Positions 33,383-41,482 of a stretch of 42,583 nt of DNA are shown here, piece after piece; position 1 is the stretch's first letter, and every line of letters begins with the position of its first letter. The DNA comes from Mycobacterium sp. PO1. GTDB taxonomy: Bacteria; Actinomycetota; Actinomycetes; Mycobacteriales; Mycobacteriaceae. The notes beneath the pieces were generated by a model, which saw nothing but the letters and a program-made list of their open reading frames with translations, was not told where the DNA came from and made no database searches. Where the stretch lies: NCBI RefSeq assembly GCF_017312405.1, contig NZ_BLTG01000031.1, forward strand, positions 1 to 42,583, written 5' to 3'. A program made the position numbers and the translations under genes.

Positions 33383-34261
33383 ATGAGGCGGGTCGGCGTG
33401 ATCGGCTTGGGCGGCATGGGTTCCGCGCTGGCGGCGTCACTTCTTGCGACGGACCATTACGTAGTCTGTTTCGACATTCGGCCCGACGTATTACGCCCAA
33501 TTGTCGAGCTAGGCGCCGAGGCTGCTGCGGACGCGCGTGAGTTGGCCGGCGCATGTGATGTCGTTTTGACGTTTCTCCCGGGGCCGAGTCAGGTGCTGGA
33601 GGTGGCGCTCGGGTCGGAGCGAGGTGTCCTGGCCGGCCTTGCCGACGGGGCCGCCCTGCTGGATATGTCGACCTGTAATCCCGAGGTCGCAGCAATCATC
33701 GGTCAGGCCTACGACGCGGCTGGGAGGCGTTTTGTCGATTGCCCCGTCAGCCGAAAGGCGCCGAACATGACCGTTCTGGTCGGAGGCCCAAGCGGGGTGC
33801 TCGGCCCTGATGCCGATGTCCTCGCCGCCGTCTCACGCACCTTGGTGTACTGCGGCCATCGAGGTGCGGGATATGCCACCAAGCTTCTCAACCAGCACAT
33901 CAAGTACAGCTGGTACCTCGCTTCGGCGGAAGCCCTCTTAATCGCTGAGGCGATGGGATTGAATGCCGGCGACGTAGCCGACGCGATCGCGGAGTGCAGC
34001 GGGGGGGACTCGGGTCTCACCACGGCGGCGGCGTACTTCCGCCACGACACCGAGTCAGTTAGAAACCGCGCCCCCGCTAGCACCATTACGAAAGACTCCG
34101 CGCTCGCGGAACGAATGGCGACGAACGCCGGTATCCGCAGCAGGACGCTTGAGCCCGTCGTGGACTTCTTCCAAAGTGTTGCGGCCTCGGAGTTTCGCGA
34201 CCGTGCCTACCCCGAAAGCACAGAACTTCTTCAACGAATCCGGTCGATGCCTCCGAAGTGA
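33383..34261 (+). CDS. 3-Hydroxyisobutyrate dehydrogenase-like (beta-hydroxyacid) oxidoreductase
   Basis: A 292-residue NAD(P)-dependent enzyme. Nucleotide motif GLGGMG (8-13), DMST at 94-97, the substrate segment DCPVSRKAPN (119-128, where the family often has DAPVSGG) and catalytic Lys167 with Asn170 (YATKLLNQ). The family oxidises beta-hydroxyacids. ATG 33383 is chosen; an in-frame GTG at 33371 is possible. A CCGAC-TGT-GTCGG hairpin (33333-33345) lies upstream. Its substrate in this pathway is unknown. Confidence 0.87.
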   Translation: MRRVGVIGLGGMGSALAASLLATDHYVVCFDIRPDVLRPIVELGAEAAADARELAGACDVVLTFLPGPSQVLEVALGSERGVLAGLADGAALLDMSTCNPEVAAIIGQAYDAAGRRFVDCPVSRKAPNMTVLVGGPSGVLGPDADVLAAVSRTLVYCGHRGAGYATKLLNQHIKYSWYLASAEALLIAEAMGLNAGDVADAIAECSGGDSGLTTAAAYFRHDTESVRNRAPASTITKDSALAERMATNAGIRSRTLEPVVDFFQSVAASEFRDRAYPESTELLQRIRSMPPK

Positions 34262-34427
34262 ACCCCTACGTCTTGAGTGCGACCCGCGTCACGCTGTGTA
34301 GCTAACTGAATTGTAAACGGGGCCGAATATCGGTGAGCGGAAAGAAAGACCACCGACCATTTGCCGGTATGATCACCACCCGGTGGAGATGTCTGCCGAA
34401 CCGCTGATCAACGTTGCAAGGGACTTC

Positions 34428-34946
34428 ATGAGTACCGAGAAGTTGACGATGGCCGAACAGGTCGCGGCCAAGACCCGCGAAGCCGGACCCGATCATGACC
34501 CCTCTTCGTTGGCGCTCCCGCTTGCGCTCTACCGTGCTGTGACCGCCTTCGGTCGGGTAGCCGTCGATGAGTTGACGCCGGTAGACCTCTCGATGAGCCA
34601 GTTCAACGTTCTGACCGTCCTGAAGCGCGCCGACGGGCCGATGACGATGGGCGCACTGGCCGATTCTATTTCCGTACGCCAAGCCAGCCTGACGAGCGTG
34701 GTGGACACGCTGACCAAGGCAGGTTTTGTCACACGCAAGGTGAATCCCCGCGATCGGCGCTCGGTTGTGGTCGCGATATCGAAGAAGGGCGATCAGTTCA
34801 TGACCGAGTTTCTGCCCGGTCATTACGACTTTCTGCAGAGACTCTTTGCCGGTATCAACCCGCGACACAGGCAGCAGCTGCTTGCACGACTGAACGAACT
34901 AATAGATTGCTTGGAGAACTACCCGAGCGGCCAGCGCACCTCCTGA
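34428..34946 (+). CDS. MarR-family transcriptional regulator
   Basis: A 172-residue winged HTH protein: HTH at about 72-98 (MTMGALADSISVRQASLTSVVDTL), wing at about 101-117 with NPRDRRSVVVAI, and flanking helices. ATG 34428 has AAGGGA 4 bases upstream; ATG 34389 or GTG 34383 would lengthen the N-terminus by 13-15 residues. It lies between a dehydrogenase and the meta-cleavage-type operon, so it is a candidate regulator of the units at 35398 and 40703. Its ligand and targets are not shown by the sequence. Confidence 0.86.
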   Translation: MSTEKLTMAEQVAAKTREAGPDHDPSSLALPLALYRAVTAFGRVAVDELTPVDLSMSQFNVLTVLKRADGPMTMGALADSISVRQASLTSVVDTLTKAGFVTRKVNPRDRRSVVVAISKKGDQFMTEFLPGHYDFLQRLFAGINPRHRQQLLARLNELIDCLENYPSGQRTS

Positions 34947-35397
34947 TCGGTCCCCGGGTATAGGACGGTCGACGCCGCTACGGTGCTGACGTCCACTCAC
35001 CGGTCCTCGCTTGGCATCCACGGCTCCAACTGAGGGGTCTATCGGGTGCACTCAGGTAGTGAGTACTCCCGAGAAGAACGTTCGCTCGTCGGCTAGGTTG
35101 CGTCCGACCTTGGTGAAACGCGGCAGTCCGCGTGGCGCTCAGGGTTTGTCGCGAGGTGCGAATGACATTGCGGCACAGAAGAATTATTGATACGACGCTG
35201 CACGACCGCAATGAAGAACTGTGTCGATGTGATGGTCGACAGCTTGCGTCGGCAGCCGCACCGCTGCGCCCGCTTGACGTGGGCATCGTCTCCCCTTCGA
35301 GAGTCCCATTTACACAGAAGCCTAAATTTCTACCTTGCAGATATTCGGGAAGTATGATAAAAACTGGGTACTGTACTGGCTGAGGGGACGTCGAAGG
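34947..35397 (+). other. Intergenic gap before the ring-cleavage operon
   Basis: 451 bases without a supported gene on either strand; the short frames here have no recognisable features or ribosome sites. A small inverted repeat ACTCA-GGTAG-TGAGT is at 35050-35064. The last 90 bases become AT-rich and hold the probable promoter and the 15-bp motif at 35326-35340. Confidence 0.6.
35309..35358 (+). promoter_or_regulatory. Promoter region with motif shared with the 40.4-kb promoter
   Basis: TATGAT at 35353-35358 is a good -10 (no good -35 at the normal distance). At the -35 position lies ATTTCTACCTTGCAG (35326-35340), matching 12 of 15 bases of ATTTCTATCCTCCAG at 40451-40465. Both copies are preceded by a TTTACA-AG element (35309 and 40439), though at different distances (11 versus 6 bases). 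A poor -35 covered by a shared motif suggests control by an activator. Confidence 0.45.
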
Positions 35398-36297
35398 TTG
35401 CTCAAAGACGCTTCAATTTGTGTGAGCTTGCTTGGAACGGAAACACGCTTCGTAGATGTCGACGGCGTCCGAACCAGGACAATTCAGGCAGGGGAAGGTC
35501 CGGACCTCATTCTCATGCACGGGGGAGGCGGTCACGCCGAAGCCTTCGCCCGCAACGTGACGGCGCTGTCGCGTCATTTCCGAGTGCATGCGCTGGACCT
35601 GTTGGGTCACGGTCTCACCAGTGGTTGTGAGGTCGCCCCGAAGCGTAAGGACTATGTCAGTCACCTTCTCGGATACATGGACCAGGAAGGCATCGACCGA
35701 GCCCACCTGGTGGGCGAGTCGTTAGGAGGTTGGATCGCGGCGTGGACTGCGTTGGAACATCCCGACCGTGTCGACCGATTGATCTACGTGTGCGGCGCGC
35801 GGTTGACGCTAGAGGTCGGCGCCGATGCCGAGGCTCGCACCGCTGCCGGGCGCGCAGAGCTTGCCCGGGTCACCCGGCAATTCCTGGCTGACCCGAGTCC
35901 GGCGAATGTGCGGGAGAGGATGGCCTGGCTTTTCCACCACCCTGACCGCGACCTGACCGATGAACTGGTGGCGCTGCGGTGGGCACTTTACCAGAGCGAA
36001 GAATCGCGGTCGGCACTGACGAACGCGACGGCGCCGCCCTCAGCGGCCACTGCGCAGGACAATCTCACGGCTGAGCGATTGACCAGCTTGACCAGGCCCA
36101 CGCTCGTGCTGTGGACGAGTCACAATCCCTCGGCGACGGTGGAATTCGGACGGCGGGCAGCCGAGCTAATTCCCGGCGCTGAATTCGCATTGATGGAGGA
36201 TTGTGGCCATTGGCCGCAGTGGGAACGGCCGGAAGAGTTCAACCAAATCCTCACCAATTATCTTCAAGGTGATCGCGAGTCCCGAGGGCAACGTTGA
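35398..36297 (+). CDS. Alpha/beta hydrolase, meta-cleavage-product hydrolase-like
   Basis: A 299-residue alpha/beta hydrolase. The HGGGGHAE oxyanion segment (41-48), nucleophile Ser108 in GESLGG and catalytic His271 in CGHWPQWERPEEFN are clear, in the pattern of C-C bond hydrolases (MhpC/HsaD/BphD). The strand that normally ends in the catalytic Asp reads LVLWTSHNPSATVEFG, with Asn instead of Asp at the expected place. TTG 35398 is preferred because GAGGGGA (35382-35388) precedes it by 9 bases; GTG 35422 would trim 8 residues. It overlaps the following Rieske start by one base and probably hydrolyses the extradiol ring-cleavage product. Confidence 0.82.
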   Translation: MLKDASICVSLLGTETRFVDVDGVRTRTIQAGEGPDLILMHGGGGHAEAFARNVTALSRHFRVHALDLLGHGLTSGCEVAPKRKDYVSHLLGYMDQEGIDRAHLVGESLGGWIAAWTALEHPDRVDRLIYVCGARLTLEVGADAEARTAAGRAELARVTRQFLADPSPANVRERMAWLFHHPDRDLTDELVALRWALYQSEESRSALTNATAPPSAATAQDNLTAERLTSLTRPTLVLWTSHNPSATVEFGRRAAELIPGAEFALMEDCGHWPQWERPEEFNQILTNYLQGDRESRGQR

Positions 36298-37613
36298 TGG
36301 AGACAATCGGTTCCAAAACCGGCTCGGCGCTGCCGATAGACTCCTCGGCCTTCTACGACGAGGCGGTGTACCAGCGGGAACTCGACTCCATCTTCAAGCG
36401 GTCGTGGCTCTTCGTCGGCCACGAGTCCATGATCCCCAAGCCCGGTGACTTCCGCACAACCTATATGGCCGACGACGCCGTGATCGTGTGCCGGGACAAG
36501 GAATCTCGTGTTCGTGTGCTGCTGAACAAATGTCGGCACCGGGGCAATAAAGTCTGTCAGTTCGACAAGGGCAACGCGAACATCTTTCACTGCAGCTATC
36601 ACGGCTGGAGTTACGACACTGCCGGACGGCTGCGCAGTGTTCCGCTAGCCGGGAGCGCCTACGGGCCGCAGTTCGATAAGGCCAGCATGGGCCTCGTCTC
36701 CCCCCGGGTAGCTACCTACAAAGGACTTATCTTTGCGTGCTGGGATCAGTCGGCGCCGCCGCTGGAAGAATATCTGGGGGAGGGCCTGCTGTGGTACCTC
36801 GACAACTTTCTACTCGACTGTGACCCCAACGGCCTGCAGGTCGTTCCCGGCCTGCACCGCTACCTCATGCCCGTCAACTGGAAGTTGTTGGCCGAGAACT
36901 TCGGCGGCGACCAGTATCACTTCGCTGCCACTCACGGATCGGTTTCCGCACTGTCGAAAGCTGGGCAGACTGCCCGCATCAACTTTTCGATAGACGAGGG
37001 GCAGCACTACAGCGTGGTTCTCGACGGCTGCGCGCCCCATGGGTTGCTGCAACTGGCAGTCGGTAAGAATTTTTATCAGGACGATCTCGCCCAAGCCGAA
37101 ACGCTGGGTACCGAAGCAGTCGACTGGCTAACCGAGCGGCAGCGCCTGCAAGACGAGCGGTTGGCGACATCCCCCGTGCAGCCCTACAGCTTTCACGTAG
37201 CCAATATCTTCCCAAACTTCAGCATGATTGGCATGGGCACGGCTTTTTACGGTCGGGGATTCATCATGTGGCAGCCTCGGGGACCGCGGTTGACCGAGGT
37301 TTGGGAGTGGTGTTTGGTGGAAAGCTCCGCGCCCCGTGCTGTCAAGGAACGCATGGTCTTCGTCTTGAGTCAGCGGCAATCGGCGGCCGGTCTCGTGACG
37401 CCCGATGATCACGAAAACTTCGAACAATTGTCTGACGCCCTTGACACCGGAGTCGCCCGGGATGTGCCGTTCAACTACTCACTCGGCGAGGACGTCGAAC
37501 CAATGGAGTCGCTGGTTGCGGAGTTACCCGGCAATGTCAGGCCGCAGATCAGCGAAGCCTACCAGCGCGAGTTCTATCGGCACTGGCACCGAACTATGAC
37601 GGAGCCGGCCTAG
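36297..37613 (+). CDS. Rieske non-heme iron oxygenase, alpha subunit
   Basis: A 438-residue alpha subunit. Rieske ligands C79-x-H81 (CRHRG) and C99-x2-H102 (CSYHGW, Ser for the usual Pro); iron site Asp205, His208 and His213 in GDQYHFAATH; distal acidic region PDDHENFEQL. ATG 36297 shares one base with the hydrolase stop and follows CGAGGG. With the beta subunit, Gfo-type dehydrogenase and extradiol dioxygenase that follow it forms a ring-activation and ring-cleavage set. It likely acts on a single- or fused-ring aromatic; substrate not assignable. Confidence 0.93.
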   Translation: METIGSKTGSALPIDSSAFYDEAVYQRELDSIFKRSWLFVGHESMIPKPGDFRTTYMADDAVIVCRDKESRVRVLLNKCRHRGNKVCQFDKGNANIFHCSYHGWSYDTAGRLRSVPLAGSAYGPQFDKASMGLVSPRVATYKGLIFACWDQSAPPLEEYLGEGLLWYLDNFLLDCDPNGLQVVPGLHRYLMPVNWKLLAENFGGDQYHFAATHGSVSALSKAGQTARINFSIDEGQHYSVVLDGCAPHGLLQLAVGKNFYQDDLAQAETLGTEAVDWLTERQRLQDERLATSPVQPYSFHVANIFPNFSMIGMGTAFYGRGFIMWQPRGPRLTEVWEWCLVESSAPRAVKERMVFVLSQRQSAAGLVTPDDHENFEQLSDALDTGVARDVPFNYSLGEDVEPMESLVAELPGNVRPQISEAYQREFYRHWHRTMTEPA

Positions 37614-37615
37614 CC

Positions 37616-38128
37616 ATGGAGACCAGCCAGTTGGACGTGGAACTGCGGCTGCGAATAAACGAATTCTATGCGCGGGAGACCATGCTTCTCGATGATGGGC
37701 GGCTGGACGAGTGGCTGGGCTTATTGGCGCCGGATGTCAGATACACGATGCCATTCCCAGAGTCCAGCACGCATCCGGTCGACGATGATGACGGCCTACC
37801 GCCGTTTCTGTTGTTCAACGACGACTACGAATCGCTGAAGCTGAGAATTGCCCGGCTGGCTACTGGGCTCGCCCCCGGGGAAACTCCACGCACGATCACT
37901 CAGCGCTTAGTCAGCGACATCCTGGTCACCGATGTATCCGATCAGGAGCTGAGCGTCCGATCCAGCGTCATGGTGTTTCTCGTACGCCATGAACGCCACG
38001 AGAGCTTCTTCATCGGCAAACGACAAGACGTTCTACGCCGAGACGAAGACTCGGGCCTGCTGCTGGCCGCCCGGGTCATCACCCTGGCTCATAGCGTTCT
38101 TCCACGAGCGATTTCGATCTTCTTCTAA
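37616..38128 (+). CDS. Ring-hydroxylating oxygenase beta subunit
   Basis: A 170-residue SnoaL/NTF2-fold small subunit: INEFYARETMLLDDGRLDEW then LGLLAPDVRYTMPFPE, DDYESLKLRIARL helix, ITQRLVSDILV strand, and a C-terminal ending of LPRAISIFF. The start is 2 bases after the alpha stop. Partner of the alpha subunit at 36297. Confidence 0.92.
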   Translation: METSQLDVELRLRINEFYARETMLLDDGRLDEWLGLLAPDVRYTMPFPESSTHPVDDDDGLPPFLLFNDDYESLKLRIARLATGLAPGETPRTITQRLVSDILVTDVSDQELSVRSSVMVFLVRHERHESFFIGKRQDVLRRDEDSGLLLAARVITLAHSVLPRAISIFF

Positions 38129-38164
38129 TGCCCAGTCGTTCACTAGCTCTCAGATAGGTCGCAC

Positions 38165-39394
38165 ATGACAGATGTCGCGTCACGCGAGCTCGGCCTAGGA
38201 TTTCTCGGAATCGGTCAGGCTGTCGCCCGAATCTTCCAGCAGTACCCAGACATGTCGACGCTGCCGTATCGGGTTGTGGCGGCAGCCGATACCCGATCAC
38301 ACTCGCTCGCCCGCTTCGCCACCGAGTTCTCCGGCCAGACCTACACGAACGCAGAGCAACTGTGTGCCGATCCAAGCGTGGACGTCGTCTACATCGCCAC
38401 CCCTCCCGAGCTGCATCGGGAGCATGCGCTAATGGCCGCACGTCACGGAAAACACATGATCGTCGAAAAGCCGTTGGCCATGTCGATCGACGATTGCACT
38501 GCAATGGTCGAGGCGGCCCAGGCAGCGGGCGTGCAGCTGATGGCCGGCCACACACACAGCTTTGATGCGCCGGTGCGAGCGATGGCCGAACTTGTAGCCA
38601 GTGGCGAACTCGGCGAGTTGCTCATGGTCAACACCTGGAATTTCAACGACTTCAACCGGCGACCGTGGCCGACTTCGGAATTGCGCTCGACCAGCGGGCC
38701 AGTGCTCAACCAGGGGCCCCACCAGGTCGATATCGTGCGGCAAATAGCCGGCGGTTTGGCCAGAACAGTGCGTGCGTCGACAATATGGGACGACGTCCGG
38801 GAATGCGTCGGGGGATACACCTGTCATCTCGGATTCGAATCAGGAGCTTCCGCCACGCTCGTCTATGACGCGCGAGCTTTCTTCGACGTCGCGGAGTTGC
38901 ACTCGTGGGTGGCAGAGGACGGCGGCCGCCGCAGTCCCCAAGCCAACCAGCGAGTAGCCAGCAACTTCGCTGCGCTCAGTCAGAACCCTGACCACCTTGA
39001 AGTCGCACTGGAAGCCCAGAAGGAGCAGGGCCGCTACGGTGCTGCGACGACGACCGAAGAGTCACAGGAGCTGTGGGGGTACTCCGCCCCCGGAGAGATC
39101 ATCCACCACCCCTACTTCGGCCTGACCGTGGTCAGCTGCCAACACGGCGCGATCAGGCAGTCGCCCGACGGGCTGGTGGTGTACGGGCAAAACGGATTAC
39201 AGGAAATACCGGTCGCGCGCACCATGCGGGGCAGGGCCGCAGAGTTGGCTGAACTACATCGGGCGATCACTGAGGACCGCCCTGTTCAGCACGACGGCCG
39301 CTGGGGGCGCGCGACGCTAGAAGTATGTTTCGCCATCCTGCAGTCGGCCTACGAAGATCGCGAAGTCGTTCTCTCCCACCAGGTATCGCTGTGA
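38165..39394 (+). CDS. Gfo/Idh/MocA-family oxidoreductase, dihydrodiol dehydrogenase-like
   Basis: A 409-residue enzyme: Rossmann GFLGIG (12-17), the family motif EKP (101-103), and a C-terminal alpha/beta domain with FNDFNRRPWP and SGPVLNQGPHQVDIVR. This combination resembles the 4,5-dihydroxyphthalate/dihydrodiol dehydrogenase branch (Pht4 type) rather than a sugar enzyme. It would oxidise the cis-dihydrodiol made by the preceding oxygenase, giving the catechol for the next gene's dioxygenase. ATG 38165 has only a weak AGGT-type ribosome site. Confidence 0.85.
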   Translation: MTDVASRELGLGFLGIGQAVARIFQQYPDMSTLPYRVVAAADTRSHSLARFATEFSGQTYTNAEQLCADPSVDVVYIATPPELHREHALMAARHGKHMIVEKPLAMSIDDCTAMVEAAQAAGVQLMAGHTHSFDAPVRAMAELVASGELGELLMVNTWNFNDFNRRPWPTSELRSTSGPVLNQGPHQVDIVRQIAGGLARTVRASTIWDDVRECVGGYTCHLGFESGASATLVYDARAFFDVAELHSWVAEDGGRRSPQANQRVASNFAALSQNPDHLEVALEAQKEQGRYGAATTTEESQELWGYSAPGEIIHHPYFGLTVVSCQHGAIRQSPDGLVVYGQNGLQEIPVARTMRGRAAELAELHRAITEDRPVQHDGRWGRATLEVCFAILQSAYEDREVVLSHQVSL

Positions 39395-39413
39395 CTTCAG
39401 ATGAGGAGAAATC

Positions 39414-40367
39414 GTGGGTGAGATTGTAGCCGGTTACGCGTCGTCCCATGCCTTCACTTTCATCCCGCCTCCCAGGTGGGAAGGCTTCCGCATAAAGAAC
39501 AGGAAGAACTACACAGTGCGACGCGGTAAGACCCCACCTCGCCTGAGGAAAGACGAAGAACCATTCGACGACGCTGCGGCGCGTTACGCGCACATCGAGA
39601 ACGGGCTTCAAAGGCTGCGTGACAGCATCAGACAAGACCGACTGGATTGCCTGATCATCATCGGCGATGACCAGAACGAAAACTTCGACGGTTCGGCACT
39701 GCCCCAGATAGCCATCCACACAGGAGATGGGTTCACAGTGTCTGACCGCTTCTTGCCAGACGCGCGGTTTTGGAAAAGTTCGCCCGAGCTCAGTAAGGAC
39801 TTGAGTGAGCACACCGTCGAGGCCGGATTCGACGTCACCGCAGTCACCGATTTTCGTGACAGCACCTTGCACTCACACGCACACGGCGAGATTGTGGCCA
39901 ACATCCTCCGAGACCACCAAATCCCAGTGGTGTTGGTATTCCTCAATGCCGTTCACGTGCCGTCGTTGTCGCCTAAACGGTGCTTCGCGCTCGGCCGCGC
40001 GATTGCCGACGCCGTGCGGTCACGCCGCCCTGCAGACGAGAGGATAGGTGTCTACGCGTCCGGTGGACTTTCACACTTCACTGCCGGCTATCCGTGGGCT
40101 GCCTACGATGGGCCGCGCGTTCACGGCTCAATCGACGACGAATTCGATCGCCGCACCCTGAAGTGCCTCGCTACCGGAAACGGCTACGAGCTGAGCAAAC
40201 TGACCAGCGAAGACCTGCTCAACTCTGGCAACATCGAGCTGAGATCGTGGATATGTGCTGTCGGCGCAGTCGGCGGCAACACGCCATGGGCCAGCGTCTA
40301 TGAGCCCATTCCCCGCGCCCTGATGGGAATGGCCGTCGCCTGGACGAACCCCGAGATCCCTAATTAG
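39414..40367 (+). CDS. Class III extradiol ring-cleavage dioxygenase (LigB superfamily)
   Basis: A 317-residue Fe(II) extradiol dioxygenase. N-terminal SSHAF gives iron-ligand candidate His12, GGLSHF gives catalytic His221, SGNIELRSW gives iron-ligand Glu275, and GDDQNENF at 84-91 is a LigB-family signature; His60 is the best candidate for the second iron His. It cleaves a catechol or protocatechuate-type ring next to the hydroxyls. GTG 39414 follows GAGGAGA (39402-39408). A hairpin lies just beyond its stop, making it the last gene of this unit. Confidence 0.9.
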   Translation: MGEIVAGYASSHAFTFIPPPRWEGFRIKNRKNYTVRRGKTPPRLRKDEEPFDDAAARYAHIENGLQRLRDSIRQDRLDCLIIIGDDQNENFDGSALPQIAIHTGDGFTVSDRFLPDARFWKSSPELSKDLSEHTVEAGFDVTAVTDFRDSTLHSHAHGEIVANILRDHQIPVVLVFLNAVHVPSLSPKRCFALGRAIADAVRSRRPADERIGVYASGGLSHFTAGYPWAAYDGPRVHGSIDDEFDRRTLKCLATGNGYELSKLTSEDLLNSGNIELRSWICAVGAVGGNTPWASVYEPIPRALMGMAVAWTNPEIPN

Positions 40368-40372
40368 GGCAT

Positions 40373-40387
40373 CGCGTGAGGCACGCG
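40373..40387 (+). terminator. Hairpin terminator candidate after the extradiol dioxygenase
   Basis: Perfect 6-bp stem CGCGTG-AGG-CACGCG beginning 6 bases after the stop, with a TTTT run shortly after (40397-40400). A new promoter begins at 40406, so this marks the end of the transcription unit. Confidence 0.55.
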
Positions 40388-40405
40388 GGCGCACGGTTTT
40401 GCCGG

Positions 40406-40434
40406 TTGACCCGACTGCGTCGCCACCATACTCT
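40406..40434 (+). promoter_or_regulatory. SigA-type promoter before the aldolase-type gene
   Basis: TTGACC (40406-40411), exactly 17 bases, then TACTCT (40429-40434). Predicted start near 40441. The architecture equals the promoter at 32774 (TTGACC-N17-TATTCT). Confidence 0.65.
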
Positions 40435-40465
40435 CTGTTTTACAGAAAAGATTTCTATCCTCCAG
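40434..40465 (+). promoter_or_regulatory. Operator-like palindromes over the transcription start
   Basis: Two overlapping perfect palindromes: TCTGT-TTT-ACAGA (40434-40446) and AGAAA-AGA-TTTCT (40444-40456). The 15-bp motif ATTTCTATCCTCCAG (40451-40465) shared with 35326-35340 continues from them. Their position over the predicted start fits a repressor site, or an activator for a downstream start. Confidence 0.5.
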
Positions 40466-40595
40466 TGGATCTATCGGTCGATGAATCGAATCTAGTCACG
40501 GAACGGAAGTAACTGGCCCGTGGCGGAGGTGCAGCTTCAGCCTGGGGCCTCCAGAGGCCAATCACACAGAGACCGATAGGAAGGAGGCGATACGG

Positions 40596-40706
40596 ATGGC
40601 CATTTGCACTGCCAGCAGCGCCCATCGCAGTTCGTACCAGGCGCCCGCGAACTTGAGCATCGCCGCCAAGGGCGGCGCCGACACCGACAGCCGAGGCTCG
40701 CGATGA
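40596..40706 (+). CDS. Candidate small leader ORF, 36 aa, unknown function
   Basis: ATG 40596 to TGA 40704-40706 encodes 36 residues. It has the strongest ribosome site in the area, AGGAAGGAGG (40578-40587), 8 bases upstream, and its stop overlaps the ATG of the aldolase-type gene (ATGA). The peptide is polar, with no recognised motif. The downstream gene has only a modest site of its own, so this ORF may serve to load ribosomes for coupled translation. Confidence 0.45.
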   Translation: MAICTASSAHRSSYQAPANLSIAAKGGADTDSRGSR

Positions 40707-41482
40707 GCTCCACCCCTTCGGCAAAAGGGCTAGACACTGAACGACACGCCATCGCGCTGGCCTGTCGCGTCCTGGCGGCGCGCGGTTTGGCGCCAGGCAT
40801 CCTCGGCCACATCAGCCTGCGCGTCGACAAAGATCGACTGCTGATCCGATGTCGTGGTCCGCACGAGCGAGGACTCGCGTTCACCCGTGCAAAAGACATC
40901 CGGGTGGTCACGTTGGACGGTGAAGAGGGCGCCCCAGGAGAACTCGACGACGGTCACCAGCCGCCGAACGAGTTGCCACTGCACAGCGAAGTGCTCCGCA
41001 CCCGCCGCGATGTCAATGCCGTGGTCCATGCGCACCCCGAGGCGGTAGTTGCCGCCGATCTCGCCGGTCTAGGCGTCCGGCCGATCGTCGGAGCGTTTGA
41101 CATACCCGGTTTTAGGCTCGCCGCGGATGGCGTGCCGGTCTATCGGCGAGGGGTCTTGGTGCGCAATCGGCAACTCGCCCAGGAAATGGTTGCAGCTATG
41201 GCGGACCGGCCGGTGGTCGTTCTGCGGGCCCACGGCCTCACTAGTGCTGCGGAATCCGTTGAGCGGGCCGTACTACAGGCCATCAGCGTCGACACGATAT
41301 CGCGTTTGTCGCTTCAGATCGCTTCTGCTGGTGGCACTCTGGCTGATTTGCCCGACGATGATGCAGCAGAGCTGCCTGACCTAGGGAATGCGTTTAACGA
41401 GACCATCGCGTGGCGTCACGAGTTGGCACGCCTCCAAACCCATCGTTCGTCGCGTCACACTTCCAAAAAACGATCCTCATAG
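40703..41482 (+). CDS. Class II aldolase/adducin-family protein, possible aromatic decarboxylase
   Basis: A 259-residue class II aldolase-fold protein. Metal-site residues His109, His111 (VVHAHPEA) and His177 (LRAHGLT) and acid Glu96 (LPLHSEVL) are present. The family includes sugar-phosphate aldolases and, in actinobacterial phthalate pathways, the 3,4-dihydroxyphthalate decarboxylase (PhtC). No sugar-phosphate-binding pattern is obvious and the neighbours are aromatic-ring genes, so a decarboxylase or an aldolase for a ring-cleavage product are both possible. ATG 40703 overlaps a small ORF and has CCGAGG 6 bases upstream. Confidence 0.82.
   Translation: MSSTPSAKGLDTERHAIALACRVLAARGLAPGILGHISLRVDKDRLLIRCRGPHERGLAFTRAKDIRVVTLDGEEGAPGELDDGHQPPNELPLHSEVLRTRRDVNAVVHAHPEAVVAADLAGLGVRPIVGAFDIPGFRLAADGVPVYRRGVLVRNRQLAQEMVAAMADRPVVVLRAHGLTSAAESVERAVLQAISVDTISRLSLQIASAGGTLADLPDDDAAELPDLGNAFNETIAWRHELARLQTHRSSRHTSKKRSS

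Noticed and set aside
35132..35383. 83-codon + frame before the alpha/beta hydrolase
   Set aside because: It runs through the predicted promoter and shared motif, and the translation has no recognisable features.
40434..40446. KstR-type steroid-regulon operator
   Set aside because: The palindrome TCTGT-TTT-ACAGA does not fit the KstR or KstR2 consensus as I know them, so no steroid regulon claim is made.
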